From: CAVDRM01 sp963611355
GTDB taxonomy: Bacteria > Bacillota > Clostridia > Christensenellales > Aristaeellaceae
Length of the DNA stretch: 64,000 bases
NCBI GenBank assembly: GCA_963611355.1
Contig: CAVDRM010000007.1
Span: 1-64,000 of the forward strand
Direction: 5' to 3'
How positions within the stretch are numbered: the first letter of the stretch is position 1; the number at the start of each line of letters is the position of its first letter. Below, piece by piece: positions 33,995 through 41,614 of this stretch. Both the position numbers and the translations under genes were made by a program. The notes below the pieces were generated by a model that saw nothing but the letters and a program-made list of their open reading frames with translations, did no database searches and was not told where the DNA came from.

Positions 33995-35311
33995 TCAATT
34001 CGATGCGCCTTTTCTTATTCGCTTCAGCGCCTTTTCAAGAACAGTATCCCTGCCGCTTCGCAGATCATCGGCCGTTATTTCGGCGTAAGCATCCGGCTGA
34101 ATGCCGCATCCGATAAACTCCGTGCCGTCCGACAGCCGATAGGAAACGGTGCATATGCGCATAGAGCCGCCGCAGCGAAGCTTTTGAAGCAGCGGCGTTC
34201 CCGTCGTGCCGGCGGTCGGCGTACCCATAATGACCGCACGACGGTTGCTTTTGAACATGGCCGTAAAATCCTCCGCGGCCGAAACCGTGTGCCGCGAGGT
34301 CAAAAGAACGCATGAGCCGTTAAAAAGCGCAGCCTGTCCGTTTTTTCCAAAAGAATCTTCATACTCATCAAAGTGCGCATTGTGCAGCAGGGATTGGCTG
34401 CGCTCCACCTCCTCACGGTCAATCAGTCCTGATGCAATTTCCCGTTCAATTTTCTCTGCACTCCAGCCAGAAATCTGGCTTGCAGATGCCAAATCGATTC
34501 CCTTCATGCTGCGGGTGCGCTTTTTGCAGGCATGAAATATACCGGCAATGAACAGTTCCGCAACACGTGCGGCATACATCGTCATGCCGCCGATGTTCTC
34601 CCGAATATCCAGAATCACACCGTGTACAGCCGGATGGCTGAGCAGCGCCTCGCGCACCTCGTTTGCCGCCTTGGCGTACAAAAAATCATCCAATCGGACA
34701 TACAGGATATCATCATATAAACGAATGTCTGACTTTAGTGAATCGATTTTTTGATACCGCTCGTTGATTGTCAGCGGTCTTGCAATAAAATCATCGGGCT
34801 TTTTTTCAAGCAGGTCAAAATAGAATTTACCTTGATCGTTCTCCATTTCATTGCCCGTATGCCGCAGGAAAAAGGGCAGAAGCTGATGCAGCCGATAACG
34901 CGATAGATATCGCTCCGAATGATACCCATAGCGGGCGCAGGCCGTGAGCATATCCTCAAATGGTATCCCGTTCAGCTTCATGACCCTCGCCCAAAGCATT
35001 TTTTCAAACTCAGGCACGGCAGAGTCCACACAATACCCGTCGTTCAGGCAGCGCAGCGTAAACGGAACATAGCCATTTTCGTTTTGAAGTGAGCGCGGAA
35101 ACAGATAATCCGTATGCCCATCGCCCAGCAGATTCATAAATTCAGCCAGCAGAAGATGAAATTCTCTCTCGCTTTTCGCTTCCGCCACACGCGGCAGATA
35201 ATCGTAATATGCCTGATCCCAATCTATCGCTCTCCGGTCAAAGTACGGAAACACCAGAGATGCTTGCTTCCAAATCATGGATAAGTCCGCGATGCGGTCT
35301 GCTGCGTTCAT
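33995..35311 (-). CDS. S41-family peptidase-like protein
   Basis: A 438-residue protein with the tail-specific protease core: ILDIRENIGGMTMYAARV (about 248-265) and SRHTVSAAEDFTAMFKSN with the candidate nucleophile Ser and base Lys, then MGTPTAGTTGTPL. There is no signal peptide and no clear PDZ domain, so it is a short cytoplasmic or atypically exported member. AAGGAGA precedes the ATG by about 9 bases. The neighbours give no hint of substrate. Confidence 0.85.
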   Translation of the reverse strand: MNAADRIADLSMIWKQASLVFPYFDRRAIDWDQAYYDYLPRVAEAKSEREFHLLLAEFMNLLGDGHTDYLFPRSLQNENGYVPFTLRCLNDGYCVDSAVPEFEKMLWARVMKLNGIPFEDMLTACARYGYHSERYLSRYRLHQLLPFFLRHTGNEMENDQGKFYFDLLEKKPDDFIARPLTINERYQKIDSLKSDIRLYDDILYVRLDDFLYAKAANEVREALLSHPAVHGVILDIRENIGGMTMYAARVAELFIAGIFHACKKRTRSMKGIDLASASQISGWSAEKIEREIASGLIDREEVERSQSLLHNAHFDEYEDSFGKNGQAALFNGSCVLLTSRHTVSAAEDFTAMFKSNRRAVIMGTPTAGTTGTPLLQKLRCGGSMRICTVSYRLSDGTEFIGCGIQPDAYAEITADDLRSGRDTVLEKALKRIRKGASN

Positions 35312-35363
35312 GCAAAAGGTCTCCTTGCAGTGATTTTTTTATCATGCGTCCAGCATCCCTAAG

Positions 35364-36023
35364 TCATTGTTCAAGCATTCTTGCAATCAAAAATTTTGTC
35401 GGGATGCCCTGCGCAGTGAATTTCATTTCATGCTCGCTGACGTAGTTCGGAGAATAGCCGCTTGCGTGCAGGTCATAGGTCAAAAAAATCTCCTCAAAGC
35501 CACAGGTCTTCAGATATTCACGGGAGGCCTCGAACAGTCCGTCATCATCCGTTTTGAAAAAAATCTCCCCATTCGGCGACAGGATGCGCCGATACTGCAT
35601 CAGCTGGTGCGGATGCGTCAGGCGGCGTTTAAATTGGTTGGAACGCTGACTCCACGGATTGCAGAAGGAGATGATAATCCTTTCCACACAATCCGTCGGC
35701 GCCATATGCTGCTCCAGCCAAAAAATGTCAAAATGCGTCAGCACAATATTGCTCGGCATTTCATTCCCGTAAACCGCCTGTATATTGCGCCGCGCCACGC
35801 CGAGAATTGTTGAGGACATATCGACCGCAAGAAAATTGATGTTCCGATTGTCAAAGGCCATCTGCGCCGTTGAAACGCCCTTCCCGCAGCCGAGCTCCAA
35901 GTACATCGGCTGCCGCATCGGAAAGCAGCTTGTCCATTCCCCTCTCAGCTCCTTTGGATGCTCCACATAATATGAACACGCATCCAGCTCCGGCTGCACC
36001 CATTTTTTCTTTCTCATGTGCAT
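35364..36023 (-). CDS. trmB: tRNA (guanine-N7)-methyltransferase
   Basis: The 219-residue enzyme methylates G46 of tRNA using SAM. It begins MHMRKKKWVQPEL like other TrmB proteins and shows the SAM site LELGCGKGVSTAQMA (about 53-67) and NINFLAVDMSS. The late motif reads SFCNPWSQRSNQFKRRL where most relatives have DPWPKKRH-KRRL, so the Asp is Asn here. The ATG at 36023 is chosen: the promoter's -10 at 36067-36062 would leave only about five leader bases for an ATG at 36050. Confidence 0.88.
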   Translation of the reverse strand: MHMRKKKWVQPELDACSYYVEHPKELRGEWTSCFPMRQPMYLELGCGKGVSTAQMAFDNRNINFLAVDMSSTILGVARRNIQAVYGNEMPSNIVLTHFDIFWLEQHMAPTDCVERIIISFCNPWSQRSNQFKRRLTHPHQLMQYRRILSPNGEIFFKTDDDGLFEASREYLKTCGFEEIFLTYDLHASGYSPNYVSEHEMKFTAQGIPTKFLIARMLEQ

Positions 36024-36061
36024 AGGCTGCACACTCACCCCATTCATCATTTGTCACCGAT

Positions 36062-36090
36062 ATTATACAGATGGTTTGGCCGTTCGTCAA
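36062..36090 (-). promoter_or_regulatory. Promoter of trmB
   Basis: TTGACG (36090-36085), 17-base spacer, perfect TATAAT (36067-36062) on the minus strand. Confidence 0.7.
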
Positions 36091-36144
36091 TGAACAAAAA
36101 AACAATTTCCATTAAAAAGATACCTATATCACGAAACGGAAATC

Positions 36145-36173
36145 TTGCATCCTTTTGAATAATTTGTTATAAT
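36145..36173 (+). promoter_or_regulatory. Promoter of the RpiR-type regulator
   Basis: TTGCAT (36145-36150), 17-base spacer, perfect TATAAT (36168-36173), 35 bases before the start codon. Confidence 0.65.
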
Positions 36174-36207
36174 AAATTGCTCATTTTTCATGATTTGGAG
36201 GAGACGC

Positions 36208-37080
36208 ATGAATCAGGATACGCAGGACATGGTCGAGCGTTTAAATCTGAGCGGCAAGCGTTTGAGCAAGGGGCATCGGCGGATTGCGGAATACATTGTC
36301 GAGCATTATGACAAAGCCGTATTTATGACCGCTGCCTCCCTGGGTGAGACGGTCGGCGTCAGCGAAAGCACGGTGGTGCGCTTTGCCGTGGCACTTGGCT
36401 ATGAGGGATATCCCCAGCTTCAATCCTCCCTGCAGGAATTGGTGCGGCATCGGCTGACGGCTGTTCAGCGTTTTGAAATGTCTTCTGAAATCCAACAGGA
36501 AAATGTACTTCGAACGGTGCTGAAGGCGGATATGCAGAACATTCGCAATACCATTGACGCTATTGACGAAACGGCGTTTAACGATGCAGTCGGCTTAATG
36601 CTGACGGCTAAGCGGATTTATATCATCGGTCTGCGTTCGGCTGCACCGTTAGCACACTTCTTCGGCTATTATCTGAACTTTATCTTTGATGATGTGCGCG
36701 TTGTGGCGGACAGCTCGTCCGATGTATTTGACAGCATCGTCAGGGTGCGGAAGGATGACGTTGTCGTCGGCATCAGCTTTCCCCGTTATTCAAGCCGCAC
36801 TCTGGAGGCTATGCGCTTTTCCAAGCGAAACGGCGCACAGGTCATCGGCATTACGGACGGTCCTATGAGCCCGCTGCACTTTGTGGCTGACGTATGCCTT
36901 GCTGCAAGGACGGACATGGCTTCCTTTGTGGATTCTCTGGCCGCCCCGCTGTCCGTCATCAATGCACTGTCTGTCGCGCTTGGCTTAAAGCGCAAGGACG
37001 CGCTGAGCAATCACTTAAAACAATTAGAAGGAATCTGGGCGGAACACAGTGTGTATGTCAATCGGGAAAACCAGCCTTGA
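36208..37080 (+). CDS. MurR/RpiR-family transcriptional regulator
   Basis: A 290-residue regulator with an N-terminal HTH_6 domain (about 1-80, SLGETVGVSESTVVRFAVALG) and a C-terminal SIS sugar-phosphate binding domain (about 120-255, RIYIIGLRSAAPLAHFFGYY and GISFPRYSSRTLEAM). Family members sense phosphosugars and govern sugar use. GGAGGAG lies 6 bases before the ATG at 36208. It overlaps the next gene by 26 bases, which is unusual for such a regulator and ties it to a flavoprotein rather than to a sugar operon. Confidence 0.92.
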   Translation: MNQDTQDMVERLNLSGKRLSKGHRRIAEYIVEHYDKAVFMTAASLGETVGVSESTVVRFAVALGYEGYPQLQSSLQELVRHRLTAVQRFEMSSEIQQENVLRTVLKADMQNIRNTIDAIDETAFNDAVGLMLTAKRIYIIGLRSAAPLAHFFGYYLNFIFDDVRVVADSSSDVFDSIVRVRKDDVVVGISFPRYSSRTLEAMRFSKRNGAQVIGITDGPMSPLHFVADVCLAARTDMASFVDSLAAPLSVINALSVALGLKRKDALSNHLKQLEGIWAEHSVYVNRENQP

Positions 37081-38302
37081 TGTCATTGTCATAGGCGGCG
37101 GTGCAGCCGGCATGATGGCGGCGCTTTTTGCTGCCCGCGCCGGAAAAAATGTCGTCTTGCTGGAAAAAAACGAAAAGCTGGGGAAAAAGGTCTATATCAC
37201 GGGCAAGGGGCGCTGCAATGTGACCAATGCCTGTGATATGGAGGAATTTCTGCGCAATGTGCCGCGCAATCCGCGCTTTCTGTTCAGTGCGCTGCATGCG
37301 CTTTCCAATCAGGACTTGATGTGCCTCTTGGAGAGCCTTGGCTGTCCCTTAAAAATTGAGCGCGGACAGCGCGTCTTTCCTGTCAGCGACCACGCCTCTG
37401 ATGTGACCCGTGCGCTGGACAGCGGGCTACATGCGGCCGGATGCCGAGTTCTGCTGCACAGCACCGTTCGCAGCATTCTGGCACAGGGCGGCGCTGTTCA
37501 GGGCATAGAATTGGAAAACGGTGATGTATTCTCTGTGCCCAGTGTAATCGTCTGCACAGGCGGTGTTTCTTATCCCTCCACAGGCTCAACAGGCGACGGA
37601 TACCGCTTCGCGGAAGCGTTAGGCCTTCAGGTAGAGTCTCCCCTGCCCTCTCTTGTCCCGTTTGAGACTTCGGACGATTGGCCGCGCCGGCTTCAGGGCT
37701 TAACGCTCAAAAATGTCTCTCTTTCCTGCCGGAAAAGCGGAAAAATGCTGTATGACGAGCAAGGCGAGCTGTTGTTCACGCATTTCGGCATTTCAGGGCC
37801 GCTGGCAATCGAGATGAGCGGCCATATCGCCGGAATCCCGCCTGAAATGCTGGACGTCCGTCTTGATTTGAAACCGGCCTTGACCCGTGAGCAGCTTTCA
37901 TCGAGGCTGCAGAGAGAATTCGCCGCCAACGGACGAAAGCAATTGAAAACCGTACTGCCCGCTCTGCTCCCGCAGCGTATGGCCGAGCAGTTTCCGGCAC
38001 TCTGCGGCATCAGCGAAGAAAAATGCGTTTCGCAGCTTAATGCCGAGGAGCGCAGCAGCCTGATTGACCATCTGAAGGCGCTGAAAATCAGCATCAGCGC
38101 GGCTCGTCCGATTGCCGAGGCCATCATCACCCGCGGCGGCGTGAGCGTGAAAGAGATAAACCCCAAAACAATGGAGTCAAAGCGCGTGAAGGGGCTGTAT
38201 TTTGCGGGCGAGGTGCTGGATGTGGATGCCCACACCGGCGGCTTTAATTTGCAGATTGCTTTTTCCACCGGCGCTTTGGCCGGACAGAATGCGGCATCAT
38301 AA
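37055..38302 (+). CDS. HI0933/BaiN-family flavoprotein
   Basis: A 415-residue FAD protein with N-terminal dinucleotide motif VIVIGGGAAGMMAALFAARAG (about 9-29, shown in family YhiN/BaiN), GRCNVTN, CTGGVSYPSTGSTGDGY, and the C-terminal GLYFAGEVLDVDAHTGGFN with QIAFSTGALAG. BaiN of Clostridium acts in bile-acid dehydroxylation, but most members of this widespread family have no proven substrate, so that role is not claimed. The ATG at 37055 lies within the regulator gene; translational coupling is likely. Confidence 0.88.
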   Translation: MSIGKTSLDVIVIGGGAAGMMAALFAARAGKNVVLLEKNEKLGKKVYITGKGRCNVTNACDMEEFLRNVPRNPRFLFSALHALSNQDLMCLLESLGCPLKIERGQRVFPVSDHASDVTRALDSGLHAAGCRVLLHSTVRSILAQGGAVQGIELENGDVFSVPSVIVCTGGVSYPSTGSTGDGYRFAEALGLQVESPLPSLVPFETSDDWPRRLQGLTLKNVSLSCRKSGKMLYDEQGELLFTHFGISGPLAIEMSGHIAGIPPEMLDVRLDLKPALTREQLSSRLQREFAANGRKQLKTVLPALLPQRMAEQFPALCGISEEKCVSQLNAEERSSLIDHLKALKISISAARPIAEAIITRGGVSVKEINPKTMESKRVKGLYFAGEVLDVDAHTGGFNLQIAFSTGALAGQNAAS

Positions 38303-38327
38303 ATACCGAGAGGAACGATTATTCGCC

Positions 38328-39266
38328 ATGCAGTTTATTGTCTTGGATTTGGAGTGGAATCAGCCACTTTCCTATGAAAGCAGCGCCTATAAAAGTGTCG
38401 GCGGCAAGCTGCTGTTTGAAATGATTCAAATCGGCGCGGTCAAGCTGAACGAGCGCTTGGAAATCATCGATTCTTTTAATCAGCTGATTCGTCCGACGCA
38501 TTATGTTAAGCTCCATCCGCGTATTAAGCGCATTACGCAGATATCTCAGGACGATTTGGAAGATGCGCCGCAGTTTCCGGAGGCGTTTCAGCGGTTTTCC
38601 GCATGGTGCGGCAGCGATTATGCTTTGCTGACTTGGGGCTGCGATGATATTTCCGTGCTTGCACAAAACATCGGTTTTTTTGCCTGTAAGAATGAGCTGG
38701 TCAAGGTTTACGATTTGCAGCAGATGTTCGGTGACATCATCGAGAATACAAAGGAACGCCAAAGCCTGAAGGCTGCGATGGAACACTATCAGATTGAGCC
38801 GAGCGAAGAAAAGGCGTTTCATAACGCAATGAACGATGCCTATTATACCGCGCTCGTGTTTTCACACTTTGCGAAGCCGGAACAGATACTGAACTATCCG
38901 TTAAAGGCTCGGCAGCTGCTGCACACGGATAAACGCAAGAAAATGCTGATCTCCGTTTTGCGTGCCGGAAAAAGCCTGCCCGAAATGCTGAGCGGACAGG
39001 CGGCGCTGAATCCTCCCTGCCCAATTTGCGGGAAAAAGCAGGAATTAGCCGCGGGATATGTCAAGCGATACGATACCTATACGGCGCTTGCGACGTGCCC
39101 TGACCACGGGCTGATGTTCGTAAAGCTCCGCTTCATCAAGAATGATGAAGGAAAAAGGATGATGGAGCGCTGTGTATCCTTGTCCGAGGAGCAAAACAGC
39201 GCCTATGTCCGCACAAAGCTGCTGCAATGGGAAACAAAGCTGGCGCAGCAAAATCAGACAGAATGA
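38328..39266 (+). CDS. DEDD-family 3'-5' exonuclease with C-terminal zinc motif
   Basis: The 312-residue protein carries an N-terminal RNase T/DnaQ-like domain (about 1-185): FIVLDLEWNQP gives the first acidic motif, LLTWGCDDISVL the middle one and FHNAMNDAYYTALVF the last His/Asp pair. The C-terminal part holds CPICGKK...CPDHG, a likely zinc ribbon. Similar proteins (KapD-like) trim RNA or DNA ends. The ATG at 38328 is preceded by GAGAGGA at about 12 bases; longer frames overlap the flavoprotein gene. Confidence 0.85.
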   Translation: MQFIVLDLEWNQPLSYESSAYKSVGGKLLFEMIQIGAVKLNERLEIIDSFNQLIRPTHYVKLHPRIKRITQISQDDLEDAPQFPEAFQRFSAWCGSDYALLTWGCDDISVLAQNIGFFACKNELVKVYDLQQMFGDIIENTKERQSLKAAMEHYQIEPSEEKAFHNAMNDAYYTALVFSHFAKPEQILNYPLKARQLLHTDKRKKMLISVLRAGKSLPEMLSGQAALNPPCPICGKKQELAAGYVKRYDTYTALATCPDHGLMFVKLRFIKNDEGKRMMERCVSLSEEQNSAYVRTKLLQWETKLAQQNQTE

Positions 39267-39290
39267 GTATTGATAAAAGGAGGGCGTAAA

Positions 39291-40940
39291 ATGCCGCAGA
39301 TTTCCATCCTTGAGCGCACAGAATTCTTTGAAAAAAATACGACTGTTTTAGAAGCGCTGCAGGCGCTTCAGCCGGAGCTTGTTCCGACCACACTGGGCTG
39401 CTTTTGCGGCGGCCTCTCCTTGGAGCTGACGCATCCGCTGACGCAGAACTGTACACTGTATCCGATTACCTATCAAAATGAGGAGGGACGCCGCATTTAT
39501 GAGCGTTCCCTGCGTCTTGTGCTGCTCTTGGCCGTTCGGCGCGTCTTCCCGAATGCGCGTGTCCGCATCGAGCATTCCGTCGGCTATGGTATTTATGCCG
39601 TGCTGCTCGGACATGAAACGACAGAGGAAGAGGTTGAAAGCATCGAGGAGGAAATGCGCCGAATCGTTCAGGAGGATCTGCCCTTTCAAAAAGAACGCTG
39701 GACACGAACGCAAGCAATCGAATACTATAAGCAGGACGGTGAAACGGATAAGACGAGGCTGCTGGCCTATCGTCCCTATGATTTCTTCAATGTCTATCTT
39801 TGCGGCGGCATGGCAGAATACTTCTATGGCTCCATGCTCCCGTCCACGGGCTATATCAAGGCGTTTGCCTTAAAGCACCTTGCGCCCGGCTTCGGTGTTT
39901 TAACGCCTTCGCCTAAAGACCCCGACCATCCCGCGCCCTATGTCGAGCGCCCCAAACATTTACAGGCGTTTGCTCAATCCAACGAATGGTGTCGAATCCT
40001 GCATTGCACCAACGCTGCAGATTTAAACGACCTCGTCAGCCGGAACAAGCTGCGGGACTTTATCCGCGTCAATGAAGCATTGCACGACAAGTCCATCGCT
40101 GAAATCGCCGCCGGCATACAAAAGCGCGGTGCGCGCGCTATTTTCATTGCCGGTCCGTCCTCATCGGGAAAAACGACCTTTGCCAATCGCCTGTGCATTC
40201 ATCTGCGTGTGCTGGGTCTTTCCCCCGTGCTGATTTCACTGGATGATTTTTACCGCAACAAGGCGGACTTGCCGCTTGAAGAAAACGGCGAGCCGGATTT
40301 GGAGGCGCTTTCGGCGCTGGATGTGCCGCATTTCCGCCGCTGCATCAGCGCACTGCTGAACGGGCAGGAGGCGCAGATGCCGCGCTATGACTTTAAGGTG
40401 TGCAAGCGTTCCCCCGTGCCCGTCAAAATGCGTCTGAATGAATCGCAGCCTCTGGTTATTGAGGGCATTCACGGCTTAAATCCGGAACTGCATCAGGGCT
40501 TTCCGAAGGAGCTTCTCTGTACCATTTATATCAGCGAACTGACATGCCTGAATTTAGACAACCACAACCGCATCCGCACAACGGATGCCCGCTTGCTCCG
40601 CCGCATCGTTCGGGACTATCAGTTCAGAAATACGTCGCCGGATGAGACGATGAACATGTGGAACAGCGTTCGGCATGGGGAAGAAAAATGGATTTTCCCG
40701 CATCAGGAACAGGCGGATTTTGTGTTCAATTCCGCCCTGCATTACGAGCTGCCGGTGCTGAAAAACATTGCTTATCCTTTGCTTAATGAAATCACGCCGG
40801 ACAACCCAAACTATCTCATGTCGCGCCGCCTGATTAAAATCCTGCATTATCTTCTGCCCGCACCGGAGGACACTTTGCGGGAGATTCCGCCGCTGTCGAT
40901 TTTGCGTGAATTTATCGGCGGCTGCACATTATATGAATAA
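39291..40940 (+). CDS. Long-form nucleoside (uridine) kinase
   Basis: A 549-residue protein. The N-terminal half (about 1-240) has a TGS-like and threonyl-tRNA-synthetase-like region; the C-terminal half (about 275-500) is a P-loop uridine kinase/phosphoribulokinase domain with GPSSSGKTTFANRL, SLDDFYRNKADLP and VIEGIHGLNPEL. This fusion is common in Clostridia and is annotated as nucleoside kinase; the purpose of the N-terminal half is not known. AAAGGAGGG stands before the ATG at 39291, which follows the exonuclease gene by 24 bases. Confidence 0.9.
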   Translation: MPQISILERTEFFEKNTTVLEALQALQPELVPTTLGCFCGGLSLELTHPLTQNCTLYPITYQNEEGRRIYERSLRLVLLLAVRRVFPNARVRIEHSVGYGIYAVLLGHETTEEEVESIEEEMRRIVQEDLPFQKERWTRTQAIEYYKQDGETDKTRLLAYRPYDFFNVYLCGGMAEYFYGSMLPSTGYIKAFALKHLAPGFGVLTPSPKDPDHPAPYVERPKHLQAFAQSNEWCRILHCTNAADLNDLVSRNKLRDFIRVNEALHDKSIAEIAAGIQKRGARAIFIAGPSSSGKTTFANRLCIHLRVLGLSPVLISLDDFYRNKADLPLEENGEPDLEALSALDVPHFRRCISALLNGQEAQMPRYDFKVCKRSPVPVKMRLNESQPLVIEGIHGLNPELHQGFPKELLCTIYISELTCLNLDNHNRIRTTDARLLRRIVRDYQFRNTSPDETMNMWNSVRHGEEKWIFPHQEQADFVFNSALHYELPVLKNIAYPLLNEITPDNPNYLMSRRLIKILHYLLPAPEDTLREIPPLSILREFIGGCTLYE

Positions 40941-40958
40941 TGAAAAAGTCGTGAAGCA

Positions 40959-41376
40959 TCACACATCCGTGACCCATTTCTGATTCGGCTTATCCGTGCG
41001 GAAATTCCGGTTCAGCAGATTCTGCGCGATTTTGCCCGCTTCACCCTTGCAGGAACGATACTTCTTCATTCGGACGCGGCAGACCAGCCCAAGTTCCTTT
41101 CATAAGCCGCTGGACTTCTGCCGGCAGCTCCTCCTCTATCTTCTTCGGCAGTTGCTTTGCCGGACGGCTCTTTCTGCCACGCCCTCTGTGTTTAACCGCC
41201 AGACCTTCAGGAGCTTTCGTCAGGTAGATTCATTCCCCGCTTTGGATAGGATCATGTCCATCAATTGCATAAATCCCGTCAGCCTCTGTATAATTCAGCC
41301 TTTCTTTGACAACTGCCTCCACGCCTCTTTATGTTAGTTCTGGCTTATACTGTTTGTTTGGCCTTCCTTTTGGCAT
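40959..41376 (-). pseudogene. Degenerate IS3-family transposase (orfA and 5' part of orfB)
   Basis: From an ATG at 41376 the minus strand reads MPKGRPNKQYKPELT and then a stop; in another frame IYLTKAPEGLAVKHRGRGRK and LPKKIEEELPAEVQRL follow, which are the end of an IS3 orfA. After a further shift comes KKYRSCKGEAGKIAQNLL, NRNFRTDKPNQKWVTDV and a stop at 40959-40961, the familiar orfB segment up to the first catalytic Asp. Several stops and shifts make it inactive. It lies between the nucleoside kinase gene (end 40940) and brnQ. Confidence 0.85.
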
Positions 41377-41389
41377 AGAAAACGAATGC

Positions 41390-41474
41390 TTACAATAAGA
41401 GGATGCCCGACGGTTGTCTTATACGGATGCGTAATCCTAAGCGCCCCACGTCGTCCTTTGCACTCTTATTGTAA
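41390..41474. repeat. 12-bp inverted repeat in the IS leader
   Basis: TTACAATAAGAG (41390-41401) and CTCTTATTGTAA (41463-41474) are perfect inverted copies separated by 61 bases, ending 13 bases before the broken transposase start. Confidence 0.7.
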
Positions 41475-41480
41475 TTGAAT

Positions 41481-41524
41481 AAGCACAAGCGTTCCATACC
41501 CGTCGGTATAGTTGGCTTGTGCTT
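41481..41524. repeat. Stem-loop in the IS leader, downstream of brnQ
   Basis: AAGCACAAGC (41481-41490) pairs with GCTTGTGCTT (41515-41524); an inner ATACC/GGTAT pair tops the stem. No T-run follows on either strand, so it is not a classical terminator. Confidence 0.65.
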
Positions 41525-41614
41525 TGAGTGTACCAACAAAGCCCATTCCGTAGTGTTTTTTCTAACGAACAAATGGGATGCAGTTCAGACTGCCGACCCG
41601 CTTTTGCTTATCCT

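Larger units (their letters stand above)
40951..41587 (-). mobile_element. Remnant of an IS150-group (IS3 family) insertion sequence
   Basis: Reading leftward, the likely left end begins TGAACTGCATCCC at 41587, similar to the IS150-type terminal repeat. A leader of about 210 bases with two inverted repeats follows, then a broken orfA and the N-terminal part of orfB. The element stops directly after the first Asp of the DDE motif, so roughly half is missing and no right end is visible. Confidence 0.75.

Noticed and set aside
33908..34315. 135-residue rightward frame overlapping the S41 gene
   Set aside because: Only the first 30 codons lie outside the peptidase gene and the start lacks a well-spaced ribosome site; kept as a finding, not as a gene.
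41481..41524. Rho-independent terminator for brnQ
   Set aside because: The stem is good but neither strand has a T-run after it, so it was listed as a repeat instead.
41390..41572. 60-residue frame in the IS leader
   Set aside because: It spans two inverted repeats of the mobile-element leader, has no ribosome site and resembles no known protein.
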